Part shown: positions 1 through 4,949 of the stretch, piece by piece
Layout: each line of letters opens with the position of its first letter
How positions within the stretch are numbered: position 1 is the stretch's first letter
NCBI GenBank assembly: GCA_023433265.1
Contig: JAEZDR010000040.1
Location: 1-10,460, forward strand
Direction: 5' to 3'
From: Bacteroidota bacterium
GTDB taxonomy: Bacteria > Bacteroidota > Bacteroidia > Chitinophagales > Chitinophagaceae
DNA: 10,460 nt
Made by a program: the position numbers and the translations under genes
The notes under the pieces: generated by a model
The model's input: the letters and a program-made list of their open reading frames with translations, nothing else
The model's database searches: none
What the model was told of the DNA's origin: nothing

Positions 1-127
1 CAAGCGGTTAGAAAGTAATCCACAAAACGAGTGTGAATAGCAAAAGAAAAAAAGAAGCAAAAAAAGAAAAACATAGTAGTAATAATAGTAATAATTAAAA
101 AAGTCAACCTTATTTAGGCAAGTACAA

Positions 128-165
128 CTATTCACCATTCACTATTCACCATTCACTATTCACCA
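128..165. repeat. 14-bp tandem repeat, about 2.7 copies, touching a start codon
   Basis: The unit ctattcaccattca occurs at 128-141 and 142-155, then as a partial copy at 156-165. The array ends one base before the ATG at 167, so it occupies the place where a leader and promoter would normally lie. It is built of the smaller alternating words attcacc and attcact. Similar attcacc words occur again near 995-1020. Confidence 0.9.
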
Positions 166-166
166 C

Positions 167-715
167 ATGGCCTACCAATGCGGTACCATACGATTCACCG
201 GCACCATCCACGGCGCCACCTATTACAAGATGAATGGGGAATTCCACGTTCGCTCTAAAAGTAGCCTTACCTCAAAAAAATTCTGGAAACACAGCGCCTT
301 CGAAGGCAGCCGCCGTAGTTGTAAACGTTTTGCCCAGGGCAACAAACTCGCCTCTAAAGTCTATCGCTCACTACCAAAAGAAAGGCGACTCTATTCCCTC
401 TTCTGCCAGCTAAAAACGGCTGCTGTTCACTACATAAAAATGGGACTGGACGCAGAGGCAACCATCATACGCCTGCAACAACATGCGCAGCAAGAACAGT
501 TTCTGCTGCCTAATAAAATACGCAAACGTAAACCCCACAAAAGCTTTCCTTACGCCCTTACTATAACTAAAGATTATATCGCCCTACCCGCCGGCAGGCT
601 GCTGCAACTACTCAATACCTATACACAGGACGATTTACTTTCCCTCGCCCAAAAAGCGCTCCGTGGGCATCAAATCAGCGCTCCGCCATGTGCCATCCAC
701 CTTGCAAGAGCTTAA
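167..715 (+). CDS. Basic Bacteroidota-specific hypothetical protein
   Basis: A 182-aa protein of unknown function. The N-terminus (GTIRFTGTIHGATYYKMNG, residues 6-24) and the following segment (FEGSRRSCKRFAQGNK, about 45-60) resemble, from memory, a family common in Bacteroidota and often multicopy. Those proteins start with a GxIxxxGTIxxxxFYK pattern, followed by a conserved R-x-x-x-x-F-x-x-x-x-K stretch. That resemblance supports a real gene but gives no function. The protein is rich in Lys and Arg, notably at 32-70 and 116-125, so nucleic-acid binding is possible but unproven. There is no signal peptide or membrane segment. The ATG at 167 directly follows a 14-bp tandem repeat, and no ribosome-binding site or TAnnTTTG box is visible. 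It stands alone, on the opposite strand to fabH and fmt. Confidence 0.75.
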   Translation: MAYQCGTIRFTGTIHGATYYKMNGEFHVRSKSSLTSKKFWKHSAFEGSRRSCKRFAQGNKLASKVYRSLPKERRLYSLFCQLKTAAVHYIKMGLDAEATIIRLQQHAQQEQFLLPNKIRKRKPHKSFPYALTITKDYIALPAGRLLQLLNTYTQDDLLSLAQKALRGHQISAPPCAIHLARA

Positions 716-722
716 AAAGGAA

Positions 723-740
723 AAAGGCAACATCGCCTTT
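723..740 (+). terminator. Weak hairpin after the 182-aa orphan gene
   Basis: The 6-bp perfect stem aaaggc/gccttt with loop aacatc lies 7 bp after the stop at 715. No T-run follows it on the plus strand. The A-run in front (714-725) would give U residues only to a minus-strand transcript. It is a weak terminator candidate. Confidence 0.3.
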
Positions 741-886
741 GCGGCACACTTATGCTCTTTCCAATAAACCATCATAATTTTCCCGGAAACTGAGCTCTCA
801 TGCAGTCATTTAATTGCCTATAACGGTGATACATCCCTAATCTCCCCCTACCATATCCCCACCACATCGGTACTACCCCGGTACCA

Positions 887-941
887 CCTCCCTTATACCT
901 CCCTTATACCTCCCTTATACCTTTCTTATACCTCTCTTATA
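887..941. repeat. 11-bp minisatellite, five copies
   Basis: Five head-to-tail units of cctcccttata lie at 887-897, 898-908, 909-919, 920-930 and 931-941. The first three are identical; the last two differ by one or two C/T changes. The 11-bp period is close to one helical turn. The repeat lies in the gap between converging genes, so it touches no coding sequence. Confidence 0.92.
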
Positions 942-1036
942 CCTCTCCACATATACTGCGTGCTTTACCTGCACATAATTGCCCGATTCTTCATTTCACC
1001 ATCCCCATCCACCATTCACGACTCCCCCTTCCTGTC

Positions 1037-1064
1037 TAAGTACTAAGTACTATGTACTATGTAC
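1037..1064. repeat. 7-bp tandem repeat (TAAGTAC/TATGTAC), four copies
   Basis: Units are taagtac (1037-1043), taagtac (1044-1050), tatgtac (1051-1057) and tatgtac (1058-1064). Each contains the palindrome gtac. The array ends 8 bp from the fabH stop codon (1073-1075, minus strand), so it would lie in the fabH 3' untranslated region. Confidence 0.9.
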
Positions 1065-1072
1065 TATTCCCA

Positions 1073-2062
1073 TTAATACGCCCACTTAATCCAGGTAGCT
1101 CCCCAGGTAAAACCGCCACCAAATGCTGCCAACACAATATTGTCTCCCTTATTTAATTGCTTTTCCCACTCCCATAAGCAAAGTGGAATGGTGGCTGCCG
1201 TGGTGTTCCCAAACTTCTGGATGTTAATCATCACCTTATCCATAGGCAAGCCCATTCTTTCTGCCGTGGCAGATATAATTCTCAGGTTGGCCTGGTGAGG
1301 CACCAGCCAACTAATATCGTCGGCTTTCAGGTTGTTCTTTTCCATCAGTTCCGCGCTTACATCGGCCATTCCCTTCACAGCGAATTTGAATACGCTTTGA
1401 CCTTCCTGGTACACGTAGTGTTCTTTTGCGGTAACGGTTTCTACCGTTGCAGGCTTTACTGAGCCGCCTGCTTTCATGTGCAAGTGGTGCCTTCCGCTAC
1501 CGTCACTTCTTAATATACTGTCCAGCACTCCGGTTCCTTCAGTAGTAGGTTCCAATAATACCGCTCCTGCCCCATCGCCAAAGATGATGCAGGTAGCACG
1601 GTCGGTATAGTCAATAATAGCGCTCATCTTCTCGGCGCCAACTACTATCACTTTCTTATAACGGCCGCTTTCTATAAACGATGCACCTGTAGTAAGGCCA
1701 TACAAAAACCCGCTGCAGGCTGCCTGTAAATCGAACCCCCAGGCATTGGTTGCGCCCAGTTTATCAGCAATTACATTAGCTGTGGCAGGAAACACCATAT
1801 CAGGTGTAACCGTTGCACAAATGATGCAGTCAATTTCCTTAGCATCAATGTTTTTCTTCCTCAGTATCTCTTGAATGGCCGGAACAGCCAGGTCGCTGCT
1901 ACCCTTACCTTCTTCCTTCAGAATTCTCCTCTCTTCAATACCGGTGCGGGTTTTTATCCACTCATCAGTGGTATCTACCATTGTTTCCAGCACCTTATTA
2001 CTGAGCTTATAGTCCGGAACATATCCGCCAACGGCTGTTATTGCAGCTGTAACTTTCGTCAT
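1073..2062 (-). CDS. fabH: Beta-ketoacyl-ACP synthase III
   Basis: FabH catalyses the first condensation of type II fatty-acid synthesis, joining an acyl-CoA primer to malonyl-ACP in the cytoplasm. The 329-aa length is normal for the family. The Cys-His-Asn triad is intact: Cys116 in AACSGF, His256 in VPHQAN and Asn286 in KFGNTTAA. The N-terminal TTDEWIKTRTGIEERR (31-46) and C-terminal FGGGFTWG (314-321) are classic FabH signatures. The ATG at 2062 gives the expected N-terminus. It lies 56 bp downstream of fmt on the same strand, so co-transcription is likely, although GATATTTG at 2082-2089 (minus) could be an internal -7 box. It is not next to rpmF or plsX in this window. Primer choice (acetyl or branched) cannot be read from sequence alone; the nearby branched-chain-type E1 only hints at branched primers. 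Confidence 0.96.
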   Translation of the reverse strand: MTKVTAAITAVGGYVPDYKLSNKVLETMVDTTDEWIKTRTGIEERRILKEEGKGSSDLAVPAIQEILRKKNIDAKEIDCIICATVTPDMVFPATANVIADKLGATNAWGFDLQAACSGFLYGLTTGASFIESGRYKKVIVVGAEKMSAIIDYTDRATCIIFGDGAGAVLLEPTTEGTGVLDSILRSDGSGRHHLHMKAGGSVKPATVETVTAKEHYVYQEGQSVFKFAVKGMADVSAELMEKNNLKADDISWLVPHQANLRIISATAERMGLPMDKVMINIQKFGNTTAATIPLCLWEWEKQLNKGDNIVLAAFGGGFTWGATWIKWAY

Positions 2063-2081
2063 GTTAACTTATAATAGGGAG

Positions 2082-2089
2082 CAAATATC
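2082..2089 (-). promoter_or_regulatory. Possible -7 box for fabH
   Basis: The minus strand reads GATATTTG, matching five of the six fixed positions of the Bacteroidota -7 consensus TAnnTTTG. It lies 19 nt before the fabH start codon. No matching -33 TTTG is seen, so fabH may depend mainly on read-through from fmt. Confidence 0.35.
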
Positions 2090-2118
2090 CAAAAAGCAGC
2101 ACATTTCAGTACATGATT

Positions 2119-3069
2119 TTAGATAGGCTCATTATTTTGTACACGGTAACCTCTTAGAAAATCAGCGGTTTCCATGCGCTTCTTACCTTCTAGTTGCAGC
2201 TCAGTAATGCTAATATAGCCGTCCGGCGCCGTAAACTTTAGGGTTTGTTTGCCGTCGCTTACCACCTTGCCTGTTTCCTTGCCGTGATCTGCTTGCTCTG
2301 GCACAGCCTTGTAGATTTTGAGCTTTTTGTCGTTTAAATAAGTAAACGCTCCCGGGTAAGGTGAAAGGCCCCTAATTAAATTGTGAATGTCCTTTACCGG
2401 CTGCTCCCAGTTAATGCTGCATGTATCGGTAAAGATCTTAGGCGCATGCGGCCACACCTTTCCAGCGGTCATAGCGTTCTGTTGTTGTTCCTTCAGTTCA
2501 CCGCCGGCTAATCCTTCTATTGTTTGCACCAGTAGTTCGGCCCCGGCCACCTTCATCTTGTCGTGCAGGCTGCCGGCATCGTCTGATGGTTCAATAATAA
2601 TTTTCTTCTGTAGTAAAATATCGCCTGTATCTATCTCGTGCTTCAGTTTAAACGTAGTAACACCGGTTTCCTCTTCTCCATTGATGATAGCCCAGTTGAT
2701 GGGTGCCGCACCCCTATAGGCAGGCAATAAGGAGCCATGCACATTGATCGTTCCCATGGGAGGCATGCTCCAAACGGCTTCCGGCAACATCCTAAAAGCC
2801 ACCACCACCTGCAAATGTGCTTTCAACCCACGCAGTTCTTCAAGGAAAGCTTCATCCCGCAGCCGGGAAGGTTGTAATACCTTCAATCCTTTTGCCACCG
2901 CAAACTTCTTTACAGCACTCTCACTCATCTTCATGCCTCTGCCTGCAGGCTTATCAGGAGCTGTTACCACGCCCACAATGTTGCATCCGGCCGCTACCAA
3001 CGCCTCAAGGCTGCCAACGGCAAATTCCGGTGTTCCTAAAAATACAATGCGCAATTGCCTAAAGTCCAT
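2119..3069 (-). CDS. fmt: Methionyl-tRNA formyltransferase
   Basis: Fmt formylates Met-tRNA(fMet) with 10-formyl-tetrahydrofolate to make the initiator tRNA. Taking the ATG at 3067-3069 gives 316 aa, close to the 315 aa of the E. coli enzyme, and starts just before RIVFLGTPEFA. The catalytic residues are all present: Asn109 and His111 in INVHGSLLPAYRG, and Asp147 in IDTGD. PDKPAGRGMKM (38-48) is also typical of the family. The C-terminal part (about 210-316) is the tRNA-binding domain. An in-frame ATG at 3111 would add 14 residues unlike any Fmt N-terminus and lies inside a duplicated repeat, so it is rejected. A -7-like CACCTTTG ends 4 nt before the chosen ATG. fabH follows on the same strand. 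Confidence 0.96.
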   Translation of the reverse strand: MDFRQLRIVFLGTPEFAVGSLEALVAAGCNIVGVVTAPDKPAGRGMKMSESAVKKFAVAKGLKVLQPSRLRDEAFLEELRGLKAHLQVVVAFRMLPEAVWSMPPMGTINVHGSLLPAYRGAAPINWAIINGEEETGVTTFKLKHEIDTGDILLQKKIIIEPSDDAGSLHDKMKVAGAELLVQTIEGLAGGELKEQQQNAMTAGKVWPHAPKIFTDTCSINWEQPVKDIHNLIRGLSPYPGAFTYLNDKKLKIYKAVPEQADHGKETGKVVSDGKQTLKFTAPDGYISITELQLEGKKRMETADFLRGYRVQNNEPI

Positions 3070-3073
3070 TAAG

Positions 3074-3081
3074 CAAAGGTG
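3074..3081 (-). promoter_or_regulatory. Possible -7 box of fmt, 4 nt before the start codon
   Basis: The minus strand reads CACCTTTG, matching five of the six fixed positions of TAnnTTTG, followed by CTTA and then the ATG at 3069. The placement would make the fmt mRNA nearly leaderless. No clear -33 element is seen. The box straddles the edge of the 167-bp duplication; the second copy lacks this TTTG. Confidence 0.4.
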
Positions 3082-3411
3082 GGGTAATTGTATATTCCCC
3101 CTATCATGCAATACCGGGTTTCATTCCGCCCATCATTTCTTCTGCTTATGCTGAAGCAAAACTAGTACACCGATTCTTTGCTCCTACGGAGCAATTACCT
3201 TAATAAACTATCTCCTAAAGCTGTGTCTCCGCCCTGTAGGAGCAGGTGGGATAATTGTATATACCCCCTATCATGCAATACCGGGTTTCATTCCGCCCAT
3301 CATTTCTTCTGCTTATGCTGAAGCAAAACTAGTACTCCGATTCTTTGCTCCTAAGGAGCAATTACCTTAATAAACCATCTCCTTGAGGCTGTGTCTCCGC
3401 CCTGTAGGGGC
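3078..3411. repeat. Imperfect tandem duplication of about 167 bp
   Basis: Copy 1 (about 3078-3244) and copy 2 (about 3245-3411) align at an offset of 167 bp, shifting to 168 after a 1-nt indel near 3217-3220 / 3384-3388. By eye they differ at roughly ten positions. Each begins ggtggg and ends in a gccctgtagg motif. Each carries ttgctcc-tac/taa-ggagcaa (3178-3194 and 3345-3361), a perfect 7-bp stem. The unit abuts the fmt start region. No coding capacity is seen. Confidence 0.93.
3178..3194. repeat. Palindrome TTGCTCC-TAC-GGAGCAA (copy 1)
   Basis: A perfect 7-bp stem with a 3-nt loop. The same stem recurs at 3345-3361 with loop taa, so the stem is intact in both copies and only the loop has changed. 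Short palindromes of this type are often dispersed between genes in Bacteroidota genomes; that statement is from general knowledge and was not checked here. Confidence 0.8.
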
Positions 3412-3413
3412 GG
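3397..3413. repeat. Hairpin CCGCCC-TGTAG-GGGCGG
   Basis: A perfect 6-bp stem around a TGTAG loop at the end of copy 2 of the duplication. The counterpart in copy 1 (about 3229-3246) has the same loop but an imperfect 3' arm (gagcag). Confidence 0.8.
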
Positions 3414-3449
3414 CGGATCGGTAGCATAATAGACCAGAACAATGGTACA

Positions 3450-3466
3450 TTGCCCTGTAGGGGCAA
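3450..3466. repeat. Hairpin TTGCCC-TGTAG-GGGCAA
   Basis: A perfect 6-bp stem with the same TGTAG loop as the hairpin at 3397-3413. The two outer pairs are T-A here and C-G there, so the stem is kept while its sequence differs. It lies outside the tandem duplication. Confidence 0.8.
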
Positions 3467-3689
3467 AGCAGTAAAATCCTTGGATTAGATTAGGTTATTT
3501 ATGTCATAACACATAAAAGCAGTTGGCTTGAATAAGTACCGGTACGCAATGTTGATGCTGTAACCATGCTTTTGGCATGCTTTACCTGCGCTTTATGTAC
3601 GGAATATCTATTTGATTTCCTTTTGTATTAGCTGCAACAGAGGGGATAATTGACTAATTATGGTGCAAGCCGGCTTTTTGTCGGGGAAA

Positions 3690-3739
3690 CAGAAGTAATA
3701 AGTATACTGGCTTATAGAATTAGCTTTCAATTACTTCTG
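3690..3739. repeat. 10-bp perfect inverted repeat with 30-bp spacer
   Basis: Arms are cagaagtaat (3690-3699) and attacttctg (3730-3739). The spacer contains the palindrome agtatact (3701-3708). No target-site duplication, transposase or known RNA is visible. It may be a stem-loop, a protein-binding site or the relic of a small element. Confidence 0.75.
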
Positions 3740-3783
3740 CTACATTAAAACCGTCGCTTATCATTAAAGTTAGACATGCCTGG

Positions 3784-3814
3784 CAAACAAAAAAGCCACC
3801 CGCTTGGGTGGCTT
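3784..3814 (-). terminator. Rho-independent terminator of ssrA
   Basis: A perfect 9-bp stem, aagccaccc (3793-3801) with gggtggctt (3806-3814), and a 4-nt loop. On the minus strand it is followed by a T-run interrupted by one G. It begins 18 nt after the tmRNA discriminator base, as expected for a precursor trimmed at its 3' end. Confidence 0.92.
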
Positions 3815-3831
3815 ACACTACAATACAGTTG

Positions 3832-4205
3832 TGGAGCTGACCGGAGTCGAACCGGTGTCCAAACATAGCTACCATAAGCTTTCTACATGTTTATTCCTGA
3901 ATTAATTGTAGGAACACGCCAGGAACAGGACAAACCAAGCGTATTCTTAGCTGGATAGTCTTAAGTGGTTGTCACAGCCTTCAACCACAGCATCTCGTTT
4001 TGTTTGTTTGATTAAGCGGGGTAGCCTGGCAACGAAACAGCCTGCTTACCCGGCCATAATGGATGCTAATTCTCTGAATTAGGCAGCCATGGCGTAAGTA
4101 TTTTCGCCATTTGTTTGTTGATCCTTCAGATTTAGGTGCTAATAGAACAACGCACCACATGCTTGCACTTACCGTATCCAATGCTGTCAAAACCAATACA
4201 GCCCC
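3832..4205 (-). ncRNA. ssrA: Transfer-messenger RNA (tmRNA)
   Basis: tmRNA rescues stalled ribosomes together with SmpB and tags the incomplete protein for proteolysis. Both ends are visible: 5' GGGGCTG (4205-4199) pairs with CAGCTCC (3839-3833), including the G3-U70 wobble needed for alanine charging, with discriminator A at 3832. CCA is not encoded (the next bases are C-A-A). The T arm is ACCGG-TTCGACT-CCGGT at 3856-3840. The tag frame reads GGC at 4108-4106 through TAA at 4081-4079 and gives GENTYAMAA, close to the known Bacteroidota tags GEESYAMAA and GENNYALAA. Length is 374 nt before CCA addition. A -7 box lies upstream (4226-4233) and a terminator downstream (3784-3814). Confidence 0.97.
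4079..4108 (-). other. ssrA: tmRNA tag reading frame (GENTYAMAA)
   Basis: Resume codon GGC at 4108-4106, then nine sense codons in all, and stop TAA at 4081-4079. The hydrophobic AMAA end is the degradation signal. The A-M-A-A variant occurs in Cytophaga-type tags, whereas Bacteroides and Porphyromonas tags end in ALAA (from memory). Confidence 0.93.
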
Positions 4206-4225
4206 ATATTGTAAAGAACTAACTA

Positions 4226-4233
4226 CAAATATA
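4226..4233 (-). promoter_or_regulatory. -7 box of ssrA
   Basis: The minus strand reads TATATTTG, a full match to TAnnTTTG. It ends 20 nt before the mature tmRNA 5' end at 4205, which leaves a leader of roughly 15 nt for RNase P to remove. No clear -33 TTTG is visible; the bases just upstream are A/T-rich and then G/C-rich (4246-4257). Confidence 0.7.
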
Positions 4234-4300
4234 AAAAATATAACGCCACCCGGGGTGTTTAGTTTGCCCGGTTACGGTAAGATTAACAAGTTTCATTCCA

Positions 4301-4729
4301 TCAGCCCCAAAGCTTTGGATGCTCAGCAATGTACGGTAATACAAACGCTGCCATGGCCCCGGTTATAATAATGATACCCATCGCCAATCCTGCAGAAAAC
4401 GGTGATAACGCGGGGCGGAACGAATCAATGAAAAGCATTAACACCGTAAAAACTACGATAGTCAAAAGATAAATAAAAGCGCCTGCCTTCACATATTTTT
4501 TCAATATAAAATACAGGATTCCTGCAGCTAAAACAGTCATTACTGAAAATGCAGTTATTGTATTAATATTTACAAAAGTGGCATAGTCATAACCGGTTAT
4601 CTGTCGGTAAACTACGTCAAATGCAAGATTTAGAACTGTCGTTATCAGTCCTGTAAATACGCCGCCTAAAATACCCCTTGCCCATATTGAGTATCTGTAA
4701 TCAACATCCTCATGATAATGCGTTTCCAT
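4301..4729 (-). CDS. Small four-helix inner-membrane protein, unknown function
   Basis: A 142-aa protein with four predicted hydrophobic segments: about 19-40, 56-77, 82-102 and 111-133. The N-terminal tail is short, acidic and His-rich (METHYHEDVD), and the C-terminus is short (EHPKLWG). The segments contain Gly-rich stretches such as GILGGVFTG and SAGLAMG. Charges favour the loops, as in a real membrane protein. I do not recognise a named family with confidence. The gene lies upstream of ssrA on the same strand and diverges from the E1 gene across a 220-bp gap. No ribosome-binding site or good -7 box is visible before the ATG at 4729. A C-rich near-palindrome (4247-4257) after the gene is only a weak terminator candidate. 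Confidence 0.8.
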   Translation of the reverse strand: METHYHEDVDYRYSIWARGILGGVFTGLITTVLNLAFDVVYRQITGYDYATFVNINTITAFSVMTVLAAGILYFILKKYVKAGAFIYLLTIVVFTVLMLFIDSFRPALSPFSAGLAMGIIIITGAMAAFVLPYIAEHPKLWG

Positions 4730-4937
4730 AATAGCTTGTTTTTTTGGTGGTGATAATTTGGTAGCAGTTGAGAAAATAACTTTCCCCTTCTGCTATTGTA
4801 AAGTTTATCAATTCAACGCTGGCTAATCAATGATTTTCGTCACTGTTAAAAGATTCCTGTTGCAAGGCAAAACATACCTGTATTTTCTCGTTATATTGTG
4901 TAGCAATTGCATGCCTTTTTAACTACTGCTAAATCTA

Positions 4938-4945
4938 TACATTTG
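4938..4945 (+). promoter_or_regulatory. -7 box of the fused E1 gene, 4 nt before its ATG
   Basis: TACATTTG is a full match to TAnnTTTG. It is followed by ccgc and the ATG at 4950. A TTTTT run at 4916-4920 sits 17 nt upstream and could act as a poor -33 element. If the box is used, transcription would start at or next to the ATG. Confidence 0.6.
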
Positions 4946-4949
4946 CCGC

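Larger units (their letters stand above)
716..1072. other. Gene-free, repeat-rich gap between orphan gene and fabH
   Basis: No convincing reading frame is seen in these 357 bp. The stretch is C- and T-rich on the plus strand. It holds the hairpin at 723-740, a small inverted repeat ggtac/gtacc (869-873 and 881-885), five 11-bp repeats (887-941), attcacc-like words near 995-1020 and four 7-bp repeats (1037-1064). The two flanking genes converge here. Confidence 0.8.
3070..3831. other. Gene-free gap between fmt and ssrA
   Basis: These 762 bp have no credible gene in any frame. The fmt-proximal half (3078-3411) is an imperfect 167-bp tandem duplication with small palindromes. After it come the hairpins caatg-gta-cattg (3440-3452) and ttgccc-tgtag-gggcaa (3450-3466), an imperfect hairpin near 3560-3585 (catgc/gcatg core), the perfect palindrome aagccggctt (3667-3676), a 10-bp inverted repeat (3690-3739) and the ssrA terminator (3784-3814). 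I see no tRNA or known RNA class in 3480-3780. Confidence 0.8.

Noticed and set aside
961..972. 12-mer tgctttacctgc repeated at 3578-3589
   Set aside because: The flanks do not match and there are only two copies; chance cannot be excluded.
3070..3111. Longer fmt start at 3111 adding 14 residues
   Set aside because: The extra residues do not resemble any Fmt N-terminus and are encoded inside the duplicated repeat. The start at 3069 gives the usual length and sequence.
2387..3154. Overlapping plus-strand open frames opposite fmt
   Set aside because: They are antisense to a fully convincing fmt gene, and their Cys/Ser/Pro-rich sequences are typical of shadow frames.
3667..3680. Palindrome aagccggctt followed by T residues as a terminator
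   Set aside because: A 10-bp palindrome without a loop cannot form a proper hairpin, and no gene ends just upstream on the plus strand.
3981..4196. Open frame of 71 codons on the minus strand
   Set aside because: It lies wholly within the tmRNA gene and has no protein-like features.
4111..4368. Open frame of 85 codons on the plus strand
   Set aside because: It is antisense to the tmRNA 5' half and the end of the membrane-protein gene, with no recognisable protein features.
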